The position numbers and the translations under genes are program-made. The notes under the pieces are model-generated. The model had not been told where the DNA came from and searched no databases. It was given only the letters and a program-made list of their open reading frames with translations. This document shows, piece after piece, positions 8,767-16,059 of a stretch of 64,000 bases of DNA. Every line of letters begins with the position of its first letter. Position 1 is the stretch's first letter. Origin of the DNA: Roseovarius atlanticus (lineage in GTDB: Bacteria; Pseudomonadota; Alphaproteobacteria; Rhodobacterales; Rhodobacteraceae); NCBI RefSeq assembly GCF_001441615.1, contig NZ_LAXJ01000005.1, positions 1 to 64,000 on the forward strand, given 5' to 3'.

Positions 8767-9114
8767 TCAGCCGCCGTGGACCTGTTTGCTGTCGGCGGGC
8801 GCCTCGTCGCGTTCGAACATGCCGTAGTCGCGGATCACCGACACGACGCGCAGGCGGTAATCGTCGAACATGATCTCGCGGCCGGCGCGCTGGGCGCCGC
8901 GATGCGCTTCGAGCCGGCGCCATTCGTCGAGGGCGGCCTCGTCGCGCCAGAAGCTGAGGGAGAGGAGTTTCTCGGGGTTCATCAGGCTTTGAAACCGCTC
9001 GACCGAGATGAAGCCGTCGATGCCTTCCGCAAGCGGTTTCATCTTGGCGGCCATGTCGAGATAGGCGTCTTTCTGGTCGGGGTGTGGCATGACCTCGAAG
9101 ATGACGGCGATCAT
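8767..9114 (-). CDS. Antibiotic biosynthesis monooxygenase (ABM) domain protein
   Basis: A 115-residue dimeric ferredoxin-like (alpha+beta barrel) protein. It starts MIAVIFEVMPHPDQ and contains the ABM pattern PLAEGIDGFISVERFQS...LSLSFWRDEAALDEWRR (two separate stretches) and IMFDDYRLRVV. Such proteins degrade or oxidise small aromatics or peroxides without a cofactor, or act as dimerisation modules. The ATG follows AGGAAGGAG. It overlaps the upstream NIPSNAP-like gene by four bases, so the two form one transcript opposite a divergent ArsR-type regulator. The substrate is unknown. Confidence 0.82.
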   Translation of the reverse strand: MIAVIFEVMPHPDQKDAYLDMAAKMKPLAEGIDGFISVERFQSLMNPEKLLSLSFWRDEAALDEWRRLEAHRGAQRAGREIMFDDYRLRVVSVIRDYGMFERDEAPADSKQVHGG

Positions 9115-9437
9115 TTGGGGGCTCCTTCCTGTGGGTTTGAGACACATTTCAGGAAGGTGCGGTCCTCGCGCAAGAGGAACTTCTCGGATTGGGCGAAGGC
9201 GTAGTTTTCGCGCCCCAGCGGATCGGCGGCGAGGCGGGCGCGATAGGCTTCGTATTCGGCCAGGTCGGGGATGTTGTAGATGCCGTAGACCAGGGTCGAG
9301 GAGCCTTCGTGGGGGGCGAAATAGCCGATGAGGTCGGCGCCGCAGCGCGGGATCGCGGTGCCCCAGTTGCGGGCGTAGCGCGCGAGCTGGGCATGTTTGG
9401 TGGGGTCGATGTGGTAGCGGATGATGCAGGTGAGCAT
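9111..9437 (-). CDS. NIPSNAP family protein
   Basis: A 108-residue NIPSNAP/dimeric alpha-beta barrel protein: MLTCIIRYHIDP at the start, LARYARNWGTAIPRCG, LIGYFAPHEGSS, YGIYNIPDLAEYEAYR and PLGRENYAFAQ are family features. Function is not established for bacterial members. The ATG at 9437 follows AAGGAGACC. The stop overlaps the ABM gene start (ATGA). Divergent from the regulator at 9513, which probably controls both. Confidence 0.85.
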   Translation of the reverse strand: MLTCIIRYHIDPTKHAQLARYARNWGTAIPRCGADLIGYFAPHEGSSTLVYGIYNIPDLAEYEAYRARLAADPLGRENYAFAQSEKFLLREDRTFLKCVSNPQEGAPK

Positions 9438-9493
9438 GGCCGGTCTCCTTGGATGGGTTCGGGAATGTTCTAGCCGATGGACAGGTTTTAATG

Positions 9494-9511
9494 GTTCGGT
9501 TATTGTCGAAC
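9494..9511. promoter_or_regulatory. Candidate operator between NIPSNAP/ABM pair and ArsR-type gene
   Basis: GTTCG (9494-9498) and CGAAC (9507-9511) form an inverted repeat with an 8-bp centre one base before the regulator's ATG and 57 bp from the divergent start. Position and symmetry suit autoregulation by a winged-helix dimer; binding is inferred. Confidence 0.45.
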
Positions 9512-9512
9512 T

Positions 9513-10208
9513 ATGAAAGACGGACCTGACATATCCCGTGTAGCCGCGCTGATCGGAGATCCGGCGCGGGCGAATATCCTGACCGCGCTGATGAGCGGCA
9601 AGGCTCTGACCGCGAGCGAGCTGGCGGGCGAGGCGGGGGTGACGTTGCAGACGGCCTCGGCGCATCTGTCGAAGCTGGAAGGTGGCGGGCTGATCGCGCT
9701 GCGCCGCGAGGGGCGGCACAAGTATTTCCGGCTGGCGGGCGACGAGGTGGCGGATGTGCTGGAGGCGCTGATGGGGCTGGCCGCCGGGACCGGCGCGCTG
9801 CGCACACGACCGGGGCCGCGCGACCCGGAGATGCGGCGGGCGCGGGTCTGTTACAACCACCTGGCGGGCGACATGGGCACGCAGATGTATGATGCGCTAC
9901 TGGCGCGGGGCGTGTTGCGGCGGAGCGGTGCGGCGCTGGAGCTGACGGCGGCGGGGCGGAGATTCGTGGCCGGGTTCGGGATCGACCTGAACGGTTTGCC
10001 GAAATCGCGGGCGCCGCTTTGCCGCGACTGCCTGGACTGGTCGGAGCGGCGGTCGCACCTGGCGGGGCAACTGGGGCGGGCGATGTTGAGCCGGATGGAG
10101 GAGATGGGTTGGGCGGCGCGGGTGACGGGTACGCGGGTGGTGCGGTTTTCGCGCGACGGAGAGGCGGCGTTTTCGGAGGTCTTTGGCGGGAGGTCGCGCC
10201 ACGTTTGA
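9513..10208 (+). CDS. ArsR-type winged-helix transcriptional regulator
   Basis: A 231-residue regulator. Residues 8-80 form an ArsR/MarR-like winged helix (ALIGDPARANILTAL, LTASELAGEAGVTLQTASAHLSKLEG in two parts, REGRHKYFRLAG for the wing). The C-terminal half has another helix-rich domain with a CRDCLDWSER segment whose two Cys could bind metal or sense redox state. It is larger than classical ArsR proteins. It is divergent from the ABM/NIPSNAP pair, its likely target, and its ligand is unknown. Confidence 0.87.
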   Translation: MKDGPDISRVAALIGDPARANILTALMSGKALTASELAGEAGVTLQTASAHLSKLEGGGLIALRREGRHKYFRLAGDEVADVLEALMGLAAGTGALRTRPGPRDPEMRRARVCYNHLAGDMGTQMYDALLARGVLRRSGAALELTAAGRRFVAGFGIDLNGLPKSRAPLCRDCLDWSERRSHLAGQLGRAMLSRMEEMGWAARVTGTRVVRFSRDGEAAFSEVFGGRSRHV

Positions 10209-10213
10209 GCGGC

Positions 10214-10238
10214 GCGTGGGTTTTCACCCACCCTACGC
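10214..10238 (-). repeat. REP-like element with GTAG signature, copy 1
   Basis: GTGGGT (10216-10221) and ACCCAC (10226-10231) form a hairpin with a TTTC loop. On the minus strand GTAG (complement of 10233-10236) directly precedes the stem, the hallmark of REP sequences recognised by RAYT transposases. Copy 2 at 25770-25794 is nearly identical and copy 3 is at 29122-29145. Confidence 0.75.
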
Positions 10239-10295
10239 GTTCGGGACGGTTGCGCGTAGGCGCGGGCGTTGCCCTGCCGGTCAGGTGTTCAGGTG

Positions 10296-10322
10296 CCTCC
10301 GGCGGGAGTATTTGGGGAACAG
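10296..10322 (+). repeat. CCTCCGGCGGGAGTATTT-family extragenic repeat
   Basis: CCTCCGGCGGGAGTATTTGG then GGAACAG. The short CCTCC-GGCGGGAG palindrome is followed by an A/T-rich TATTT tract. Related copies are at 25829, 36901 (reverse) and 39014. It lies about 60 bp before the MocR-type regulator. Confidence 0.65.
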
Positions 10323-10383
10323 TGAAAGCCGTGGGCATCGGTCCAGATTGCGGGGGCGATGAGACCAGTGTAGAGTTCAGCTT

Positions 10384-11841
10384 ATGGCCATATCGGTGGA
10401 AAGCTTTTTCCTGTCGCCCGAGGCGGAAGGGACGTTGCAGGCGCAGATCCAGCAGATGATCGCGCAGGGCATCCTGTCGGGGCGATTCCGCAAAGGCGAG
10501 AAGCTGCCCTCTTCGCGCAGGATGGCCGAGCACCTTGGGGTGAGCCGGATCACGGTGACGCTGGCCTATACCGAGTTGCAGGCCAACGACTATCTGGAGA
10601 GCCGAGACCGGTCGGGGTATTTCGTGTCGCAGAACGCGCCGGAACCGCCGGCATTCACGCCAAGTGCGGCGAAGGGCGACATGATCGACTGGGGGCGGGC
10701 GATCGGGCGGCGTTACACCGGCGGGGCGACGCCGGAGAAGCCGCGGGATTGGTCGAGCTATCCCTACCCGTTCATTTTCGGTCAGACGGATCCGAGCCTG
10801 TTCGATCATGCAAGCTGGCGGCATTGCGCGCTGCGAGCGCTGGGGCAGAAGGAGTTCCAGGCGCTGGCGGCGGATGCCTATGACCAAGACGATCCCAAGC
10901 TGATCGAGTTCATCGCGCGGCATACGCTGCCACGACGGGGGATCCTGGCGGAGCCGGGAGAGATATTGCTGACGATGGGGGCGCAGAACGCGCTGTGGCT
11001 GACCGCGCAGGTGTTGCTGACGCAGCGGCGGACGGCGGCGGTGGAAGAGCCGTGTTACCACGCGCTGCGCGATATCCTGACGCAATCGCGTTGTCACATG
11101 GCGCCGGTGCCGGTGGATCGTGATGGGCTGCGGCCGCAGGCCCTGCCGGAGCGGGCGGAGGTGATTTTCACCACGCCGAGCCACCAGGCGCCGACGAATG
11201 CGACCATGCCGCTGGACCGGCGACAGGAGCTGCTGACCCGCGCGCGGGAGATGGAGGCGCTGATCGTCGAGGACGATTACGAGTTCGAGATCAGCTTTCT
11301 GCGCGCGCCGCTGCCATCGCTGAAATCGCTCGATACCGATGGGCGGGTGATTTACGTGGGCAGCTTTTCCAAGTCGATCTTTCCGGGGCTGCGGCTGGGT
11401 TACCTGGTGGGGCCGCAGGCGTTCATCCGCGAGGCGCGGGCTCTGCGGGCGAGCGTGCTGCGGCATCCGCCGGGGCATGTGCAGCGGACCACGGCCTATT
11501 TCCTGAGCCTGGGGCATTACGACAGCCTGATCCGGCGGATCGGCAAGGCCTATGCGCGGCGGCGGCAGGTGATGGAGACCGCGCTGGAGGATCAGGGCCT
11601 CGGCGTGGAAGGGCGCGGCGTGTTCGGCGGAAGCTCGATCTGGATGCGGGCGCCGGAGGGGGTGGATACCGAAGATCTTGCGCGCCGGTTGCAGGCCCGG
11701 GGCGTTCTGATCGAGCCGGGGCGGCCGTTCTTCGAGGCGGCGCGGGCGCCGCGGAATTTCTACCGGCTGGCCTATTCCTCGATTCCTTCGGAGCGGATTG
11801 CGGACGGGATCGGGATACTGGCGAATGAGCTGAGGGCGTAA
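10384..11841 (+). CDS. tauR: MocR-family regulator (GntR helix-turn-helix plus aminotransferase domain), TauR-like
   Basis: A 485-residue MocR protein. Residues 15-85 form a GntR winged helix (LQAQIQQMIAQGILSGRF, KLPSSRRMAEHLGVSRITV). The rest is a fold-type I aminotransferase-like domain with MGAQNALWL, EEPCYHALRDIL, VIFTTPSHQAPT, VEDDYEFEI and the PLP-lysine region YVGSFSKSIFPGLRLGY. It probably senses an amino compound through PLP. It lies directly upstream of xsc on the same strand, as TauR does in taurine clusters of Rhodobacter and Paracoccus, so I call it TauR-like. Ligand and name are inferred from context; the MocR architecture is certain. Confidence 0.8.
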   Translation: MAISVESFFLSPEAEGTLQAQIQQMIAQGILSGRFRKGEKLPSSRRMAEHLGVSRITVTLAYTELQANDYLESRDRSGYFVSQNAPEPPAFTPSAAKGDMIDWGRAIGRRYTGGATPEKPRDWSSYPYPFIFGQTDPSLFDHASWRHCALRALGQKEFQALAADAYDQDDPKLIEFIARHTLPRRGILAEPGEILLTMGAQNALWLTAQVLLTQRRTAAVEEPCYHALRDILTQSRCHMAPVPVDRDGLRPQALPERAEVIFTTPSHQAPTNATMPLDRRQELLTRAREMEALIVEDDYEFEISFLRAPLPSLKSLDTDGRVIYVGSFSKSIFPGLRLGYLVGPQAFIREARALRASVLRHPPGHVQRTTAYFLSLGHYDSLIRRIGKAYARRRQVMETALEDQGLGVEGRGVFGGSSIWMRAPEGVDTEDLARRLQARGVLIEPGRPFFEAARAPRNFYRLAYSSIPSERIADGIGILANELRA

Positions 11842-11940
11842 GGCCAGTTGGGGCCTTGGTGCGGAATCGCTCGAACGCCTTGTTCAAAAGGCGGAAACGG
11901 ACCTTGGCCGGACGCGCCACATGTCGATTTTGCTGATTTT

Positions 11941-12003
11941 TGAGACCCAAAGTCTCAATAAAAATCCTCTCTGGCTATAGTATGCAGCGGAAACTGGCCC
12001 TAG
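11941..12003. promoter_or_regulatory. Regulatory region of xsc: palindrome and TauR-like direct repeats
   Basis: TGAGAC (11941-11946) and GTCTCA (11952-11957) form a perfect inverted repeat flanked by ATTTT and AAAAAT. Downstream are two direct repeats, CTGGCTATAG at 11971-11980 and CTGGCCCTAG at 11994-12003, 23 bp apart start to start. MocR regulators typically bind spaced direct repeats, and the reported TauR site begins CTGGAC. A similar AACTGGCCTAG sits before soeA at 16017-16027. The regulator assignment is inference. Confidence 0.45.
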
Positions 12004-12086
12004 AATGGGGGTGACTGCAAGGGTAGCTTCCCCTCAAACCGCGCCGGGGGAGGACCGGCCCTTTTCCAATGTTCAGGAGCACTGTC

Positions 12087-13865
12087 ATGAAGATGACCAC
12101 CGAAGAAGCCTTTGTCAAAACGCTGCAACGTCATGGGATCCAGCACGCGTTCGGGATCATCGGGTCGGCGATGATGCCGATCTCGGACTTGTTCCCGAAG
12201 GCCGGGATCACGTTTTGGGACTGTGCGCACGAAGGCAGCGCGGGGATGATGGCCGATGGCTATACCCGTGCGACCGGCAAAATGAGCATGATGATTGCCC
12301 AGAACGGGCCGGGGATCACCAATTTCGTGACCGCCGTGAAGACCGCCTATTGGAACCACACGCCGCTTTTGCTGGTGACGCCGCAGGCGGCCAACAAGAC
12401 CATCGGACAGGGCGGGTTCCAGGAAGTCGAGCAGATGAAGCTGTTCGAGGACATGGTGGCCTATCAGGAAGAGGTGCGTGACCCGACGCGGGTGGCCGAG
12501 GTGTTGGCGCGGGTGATCAGCCAGGCCAAGCGCCTGTGCGGTCCGGCGCAGATCAACATCCCGCGCGATTTCTGGACGCAGGTGGTGGATATCGAGATCC
12601 CCCAGGCGATCGAATTCGAGGTCAGCCCCGGTGGCACCAAGTCTGTGGCCGAGGCCGCCGCGCTGTTGAGCGAGGCCAAGAACCCGGTGATTTTGAACGG
12701 TGCGGGCGTCGTGCTGTCCAAGGGCGGGATCGAGGCGTCGATGGAGCTGGCCGAGCGGCTGACCGCGCCGGTCTGCGTGGGCTATCAGCACAATGACGCG
12801 TTCCCGGGCTCGCATCCGCTGTTTGCCGGGCCGCTGGGCTATAACGGCAGCAAGGCGGGGATGGAGCTGATCAAGGAGGCGGACGTGGTGCTGTGCCTGG
12901 GCACGCGGCTGAACCCGTTTTCCACCCTGCCGGGCTATGGCATGGAATACTGGCCTGCCAATGCGAAGATCATCCAGGTGGATATCAACCCCAACCGGAT
13001 CGGCCTGACCAAGAAGGTGACCGTGGGGATCGTGGGCGATGCGGCCAAGGTGGCGCAGGGTATCCTGAAGAACCTGAGCGAGACGGCGGGGGATCACGAG
13101 CGCGACGCGCGCAAGGCGAAGATTGCCGAGACCAAGAGCAAATGGGCGCAGCAGCTGGCCAGCATGGACCACGAGGATGACGACCCCGGCACCACGTGGA
13201 ACGAGCGGGCGCGGGATGCCAAGCCCGACTGGATGAGCCCGCGCATGGCGTGGCGGGCCATTCAGGGCGCGCTGCCGCGAAATGCGATCATTTCCAGCGA
13301 TATCGGCAACAACTGTGCAATCGGCAATGCGTACCCCGATTTCGACGAGGGGCGGAAATACCTGGCGCCGGGGCTGTTCGGGCCCTGTGGATACGGCCTG
13401 CCCGCCATCGTGGGGGCCAAGATCGGGTGCCCGGACGTGCCCGTTGTGGGCTTTGCCGGGGACGGTGCGTTCGGCATCGCGGTCAACGAGCTGACCGCAA
13501 TCGGCCGGAGCGAGTGGCCGGGGATCACGCAGATCGTTTTCCGCAACTACCAGTGGGGGGCGGAAAAGCGGAACTCCACGCTTTGGTTCGACGACAACTT
13601 CGTGGGCACGGAACTGGACGATGACGTGAGCTATGCCGGGATCGCCCAGGCCTGCGGGCTGAAAGGTGTCGTGGCGCGGACCATGGACGAACTGACAGAT
13701 GCGCTGAACACGGCGATCAAGGAGCAGATGGAGAACGGCACGACAACGCTGATCGAGGCGATGATCAACCAGGAGCTGGGCGAGCCGTTCCGCCGGGATG
13801 CCATGAAGAAACCGGTGGAAGTGGCCGGGATCAGCGCCGACGACATGGTCGAGCAACGGGTCTGA
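12087..13865 (+). CDS. xsc: Sulfoacetaldehyde acetyltransferase
   Basis: TPP-dependent enzyme that converts sulfoacetaldehyde and phosphate into acetyl phosphate and sulfite, the key desulfonation step of taurine, isethionate and related sulfonates. The 592-residue size and features match Xsc: FGIIGSAMMPISDLFPKAG at the start, HEGSAGMMADGY with the catalytic Glu region, AQNGPGITNF, FGPCGYGLPA, and the TPP/Mg motif GDGAFG ending at Asn in FRNYQWG. The ATG at 12087 follows CAGGAGC by seven bases; an upstream ATG at 12069 has no such site. Next genes are pta and ackA, which use acetyl phosphate, then soeABC, which removes sulfite. Confidence 0.95.
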   Translation: MKMTTEEAFVKTLQRHGIQHAFGIIGSAMMPISDLFPKAGITFWDCAHEGSAGMMADGYTRATGKMSMMIAQNGPGITNFVTAVKTAYWNHTPLLLVTPQAANKTIGQGGFQEVEQMKLFEDMVAYQEEVRDPTRVAEVLARVISQAKRLCGPAQINIPRDFWTQVVDIEIPQAIEFEVSPGGTKSVAEAAALLSEAKNPVILNGAGVVLSKGGIEASMELAERLTAPVCVGYQHNDAFPGSHPLFAGPLGYNGSKAGMELIKEADVVLCLGTRLNPFSTLPGYGMEYWPANAKIIQVDINPNRIGLTKKVTVGIVGDAAKVAQGILKNLSETAGDHERDARKAKIAETKSKWAQQLASMDHEDDDPGTTWNERARDAKPDWMSPRMAWRAIQGALPRNAIISSDIGNNCAIGNAYPDFDEGRKYLAPGLFGPCGYGLPAIVGAKIGCPDVPVVGFAGDGAFGIAVNELTAIGRSEWPGITQIVFRNYQWGAEKRNSTLWFDDNFVGTELDDDVSYAGIAQACGLKGVVARTMDELTDALNTAIKEQMENGTTTLIEAMINQELGEPFRRDAMKKPVEVAGISADDMVEQRV

Positions 13866-13881
13866 GACGTCGCAATCCTGT

Positions 13882-13914
13882 GGCCCCGCGGGCATACTCT
13901 TGCCACGCGGGGCC
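13882..13914. repeat. Strong hairpin between xsc and pta
   Basis: GGCCCCGCG (13882-13890) pairs with CGCGGGGCC (13906-13914), and an inner GGCA/TGCC pair extends the stem around a TACTCT loop with one bulged A. No T-run follows. It may partly stop or stabilise the transcript and so set xsc above pta-ackA expression. Confidence 0.7.
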
Positions 13915-13948
13915 GATCAGGGCCCTGGACAGAGCGACAGGACAAGAC

Positions 13949-14881
13949 ATGACAGACCGATATCCCTTTCTCGCCGCAAGTGAACCCACGTGCCCGCCTT
14001 CGTTGTTGGCGCGGGCGCAAGGCTTGCCGCGGCCGCGTGTGGCGCTGGTGAATGCCGGGGCGCCGAACCCGTTGCAGGGCATCCGAGAGGCGGCCGAGGC
14101 CGGTCTGGCCGACCCGGTGCTGATCGGGGACAGCGACAAGATCAAGGCTGTGGCGAAAGAGATCGGGTGGGATATCGCGGGGCTGCCGCTGATCCATGCG
14201 CCGAAGGAGACAGCCGCGCCGGTGGCGGCCGAGATGGCGCGGACCGGCGAGGTGGGCGCGATCATGAAAGGACAGATTCATACCTCGACCTTTCTGAAAG
14301 GCCTGCTGCCGTCGGCGGCGGGGCTGCGCGAGAAAGGCACGCGCTGCGGGCATGTGTTTCACATCACGATGCCGGGGTCCGAGCGGCCCCTCTTGTTGAC
14401 CGATGCGGCGCTGAATGTGGACCCGGACGTTGAGACGCGGCAGGCGTGCCTGAGCCATGCGGTGATGCTGGCCTACAAGCTGGGGATCGAGCGGCCAAAG
14501 GCGGGGATATTGGCCCCGACCGAGGACCCGATCCCGACGGTGCCCAACACGATGGAGGCGGTCGAGATCGCGGAGTGGGCGCAGGGCGCGCTGCCGGGGG
14601 CGGTGGTGCAGGGGCCGATGGCGATGGACCTGATCCTGTCGAAGGCGGCGGCAGAGGCGAAGAATTATGAGTCGGAAGTGTCGGGCGATGCCGACATCAT
14701 GCTGACGCCGAACATCACCACGGGCAACGCGCTGTTCAAGCTGATGTCGTTCGGCATGGGGTGCTGTTGTGCCGGCGTGGTGCTGGGCGCGAAGGTGCCG
14801 ATATTGCTGACCAGCCGGGCGCAGGGCGCGGAAGAGCGCATCGCCTCGGCGGCGCTGGGCGTGATCGGGGGGGCGGCATGA
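13949..14881 (+). CDS. pta: Phosphate acetyltransferase (short PTA/PTB type)
   Basis: A 310-residue member of the phosphate acetyl/butyryltransferase family that interconverts acetyl phosphate and acetyl-CoA. Visible motifs are ALVNAGAPNPLQGIREA, MKGQIHTSTFLKGLLP, HVFHITMPG, LLTDAALNVDPD, and GDADIMLTPNITTGN with SFGMGCCCAGVVLGAKVP. It lacks the N-terminal extra domains of E. coli Pta. The ATG at 13949 was preferred because the protein alignment begins there. The stop overlaps the ackA start (ATGA). It takes the acetyl phosphate made by Xsc into central metabolism. Confidence 0.93.
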   Translation: MTDRYPFLAASEPTCPPSLLARAQGLPRPRVALVNAGAPNPLQGIREAAEAGLADPVLIGDSDKIKAVAKEIGWDIAGLPLIHAPKETAAPVAAEMARTGEVGAIMKGQIHTSTFLKGLLPSAAGLREKGTRCGHVFHITMPGSERPLLLTDAALNVDPDVETRQACLSHAVMLAYKLGIERPKAGILAPTEDPIPTVPNTMEAVEIAEWAQGALPGAVVQGPMAMDLILSKAAAEAKNYESEVSGDADIMLTPNITTGNALFKLMSFGMGCCCAGVVLGAKVPILLTSRAQGAEERIASAALGVIGGAA

Positions 14882-15936
14882 TCCTGGTCGTCAATGCCGG
14901 GTCGTCCTCGATCAAGGTGGAGTTGTTCACGCCTGCGCTGGAGTCGGTTCTGTCGGGGTCGGTGACAGAGATTGGCGGACAGGGGCGGCTGAGCCTGGGG
15001 GGTGAGACGCAGGACGTTTCGGTTGCGGACCATACGGCGGCGTTGGGTTTGATCCTGGAGAAGTTGGAGGCGGCGGGGCACCCGGTGTCGTCGCTCGCGG
15101 CGGCGGGTCATCGCGTGGTGCATGGCGGGGCGCATCTGACGGCGCCGGAGCGGCTGACCGACGAGGTGATTGCGAGGATCGAGGCGGTGGTGCCGCTGGC
15201 GCCGCTGCACAATCCGCACAACCTGTCAGGGGTGCGGGCGCTTGCCGGGCTGGCGCCGGACCTGCCGCAATTCGCCAGTTTCGACACGGCGTTTCATGCG
15301 ACCAACTCCGACGTGGCGGTGACCTATGCCCTGCCGCGAGCGGAGCGGGACAAGGGCATAAGGCGGTACGGGTTTCATGGCCTGTCCTATGCCGGGATGG
15401 TCATGCATTTCGGGGATGACCTGCCGCAGCGGTTGCTGGGGCTGCATCTTGGGAATGGCGCGAGCCTGTGCGCGATGGTCGAGGGAAAGTCTGTGGCGAA
15501 TTCGATGGGGTACTCGCCGCTGGATGGCCTTGTGATGGGCACTCGGACGGGGTGCATCGACGGGATGGCAGTGCTGCGACTGGCCGAGGATCACGGGATC
15601 GAGGGCGCGGGCACGATCCTGAACAAGGAAAGCGGGCTGAAGGGGCTGGCCGGGACGAATGACATGGCCACTCTGTTAAGTCGCGATGATGAGGATGCGC
15701 GGTTCGCCGTCGAGCATTTCTGCTACTGGGCGGCGCGGCAGGCCGGGTCCGCTATTGCCGCGATGCATGGCGTGGACGCGGTGGCGTTTACCGGGGGCAT
15801 TGGCGAGAACGCCGCGACGATACGGGACCGTATCATGGAGCATCTGAAGTGGCTGGGTGAGATCCCTGTGCACGTGGTGCCCGCCGACGAGGAACGGCAG
15901 ATTGCGCGAGATGTGGTCGGGCTGTTGCCCGGCTGA
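14878..15936 (+). CDS. ackA: Acetate kinase
   Basis: Converts acetyl phosphate and ADP to acetate and ATP (reversible). The 352-residue sequence has both ASKHA signatures: VVNAGSSSIKVELF at the N-terminus and YGFHGLSYAGM in the middle, with HRVVHGG, FDTAFH, LGNGASLCAMVEGKSV, MGTRTGCID and FTGGIGENAA. At 352 residues it is shorter than the usual about 400, with a trimmed insertion region, but no key motif is lost. It overlaps pta by four bases and gives Xsc-derived acetyl phosphate an ATP-yielding exit. Confidence 0.95.
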   Translation: MILVVNAGSSSIKVELFTPALESVLSGSVTEIGGQGRLSLGGETQDVSVADHTAALGLILEKLEAAGHPVSSLAAAGHRVVHGGAHLTAPERLTDEVIARIEAVVPLAPLHNPHNLSGVRALAGLAPDLPQFASFDTAFHATNSDVAVTYALPRAERDKGIRRYGFHGLSYAGMVMHFGDDLPQRLLGLHLGNGASLCAMVEGKSVANSMGYSPLDGLVMGTRTGCIDGMAVLRLAEDHGIEGAGTILNKESGLKGLAGTNDMATLLSRDDEDARFAVEHFCYWAARQAGSAIAAMHGVDAVAFTGGIGENAATIRDRIMEHLKWLGEIPVHVVPADEERQIARDVVGLLPG

Positions 15937-15952
15937 GCGCATGAGATTTTCG

Positions 15953-15981
15953 GCTTTCCCGGCAAAACGCTTCGGGAAAGC
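15953..15981. repeat. Hairpin after ackA
   Basis: GCTTTCCCG (15953-15961) and CGGGAAAGC (15973-15981) form a perfect 9-bp stem with an 11-nt loop. No T-run follows, so it may be an intrinsic-terminator relic or an mRNA boundary between ackA and soeA. Confidence 0.55.
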
Positions 15982-16059
15982 GAACGAACCGAGAGAAGCG
16001 GTCGCGGGGCGGTGCGAACTGGCCTAGCGTGACCGGGACAAGCCAAGGGAGGCGACGAC

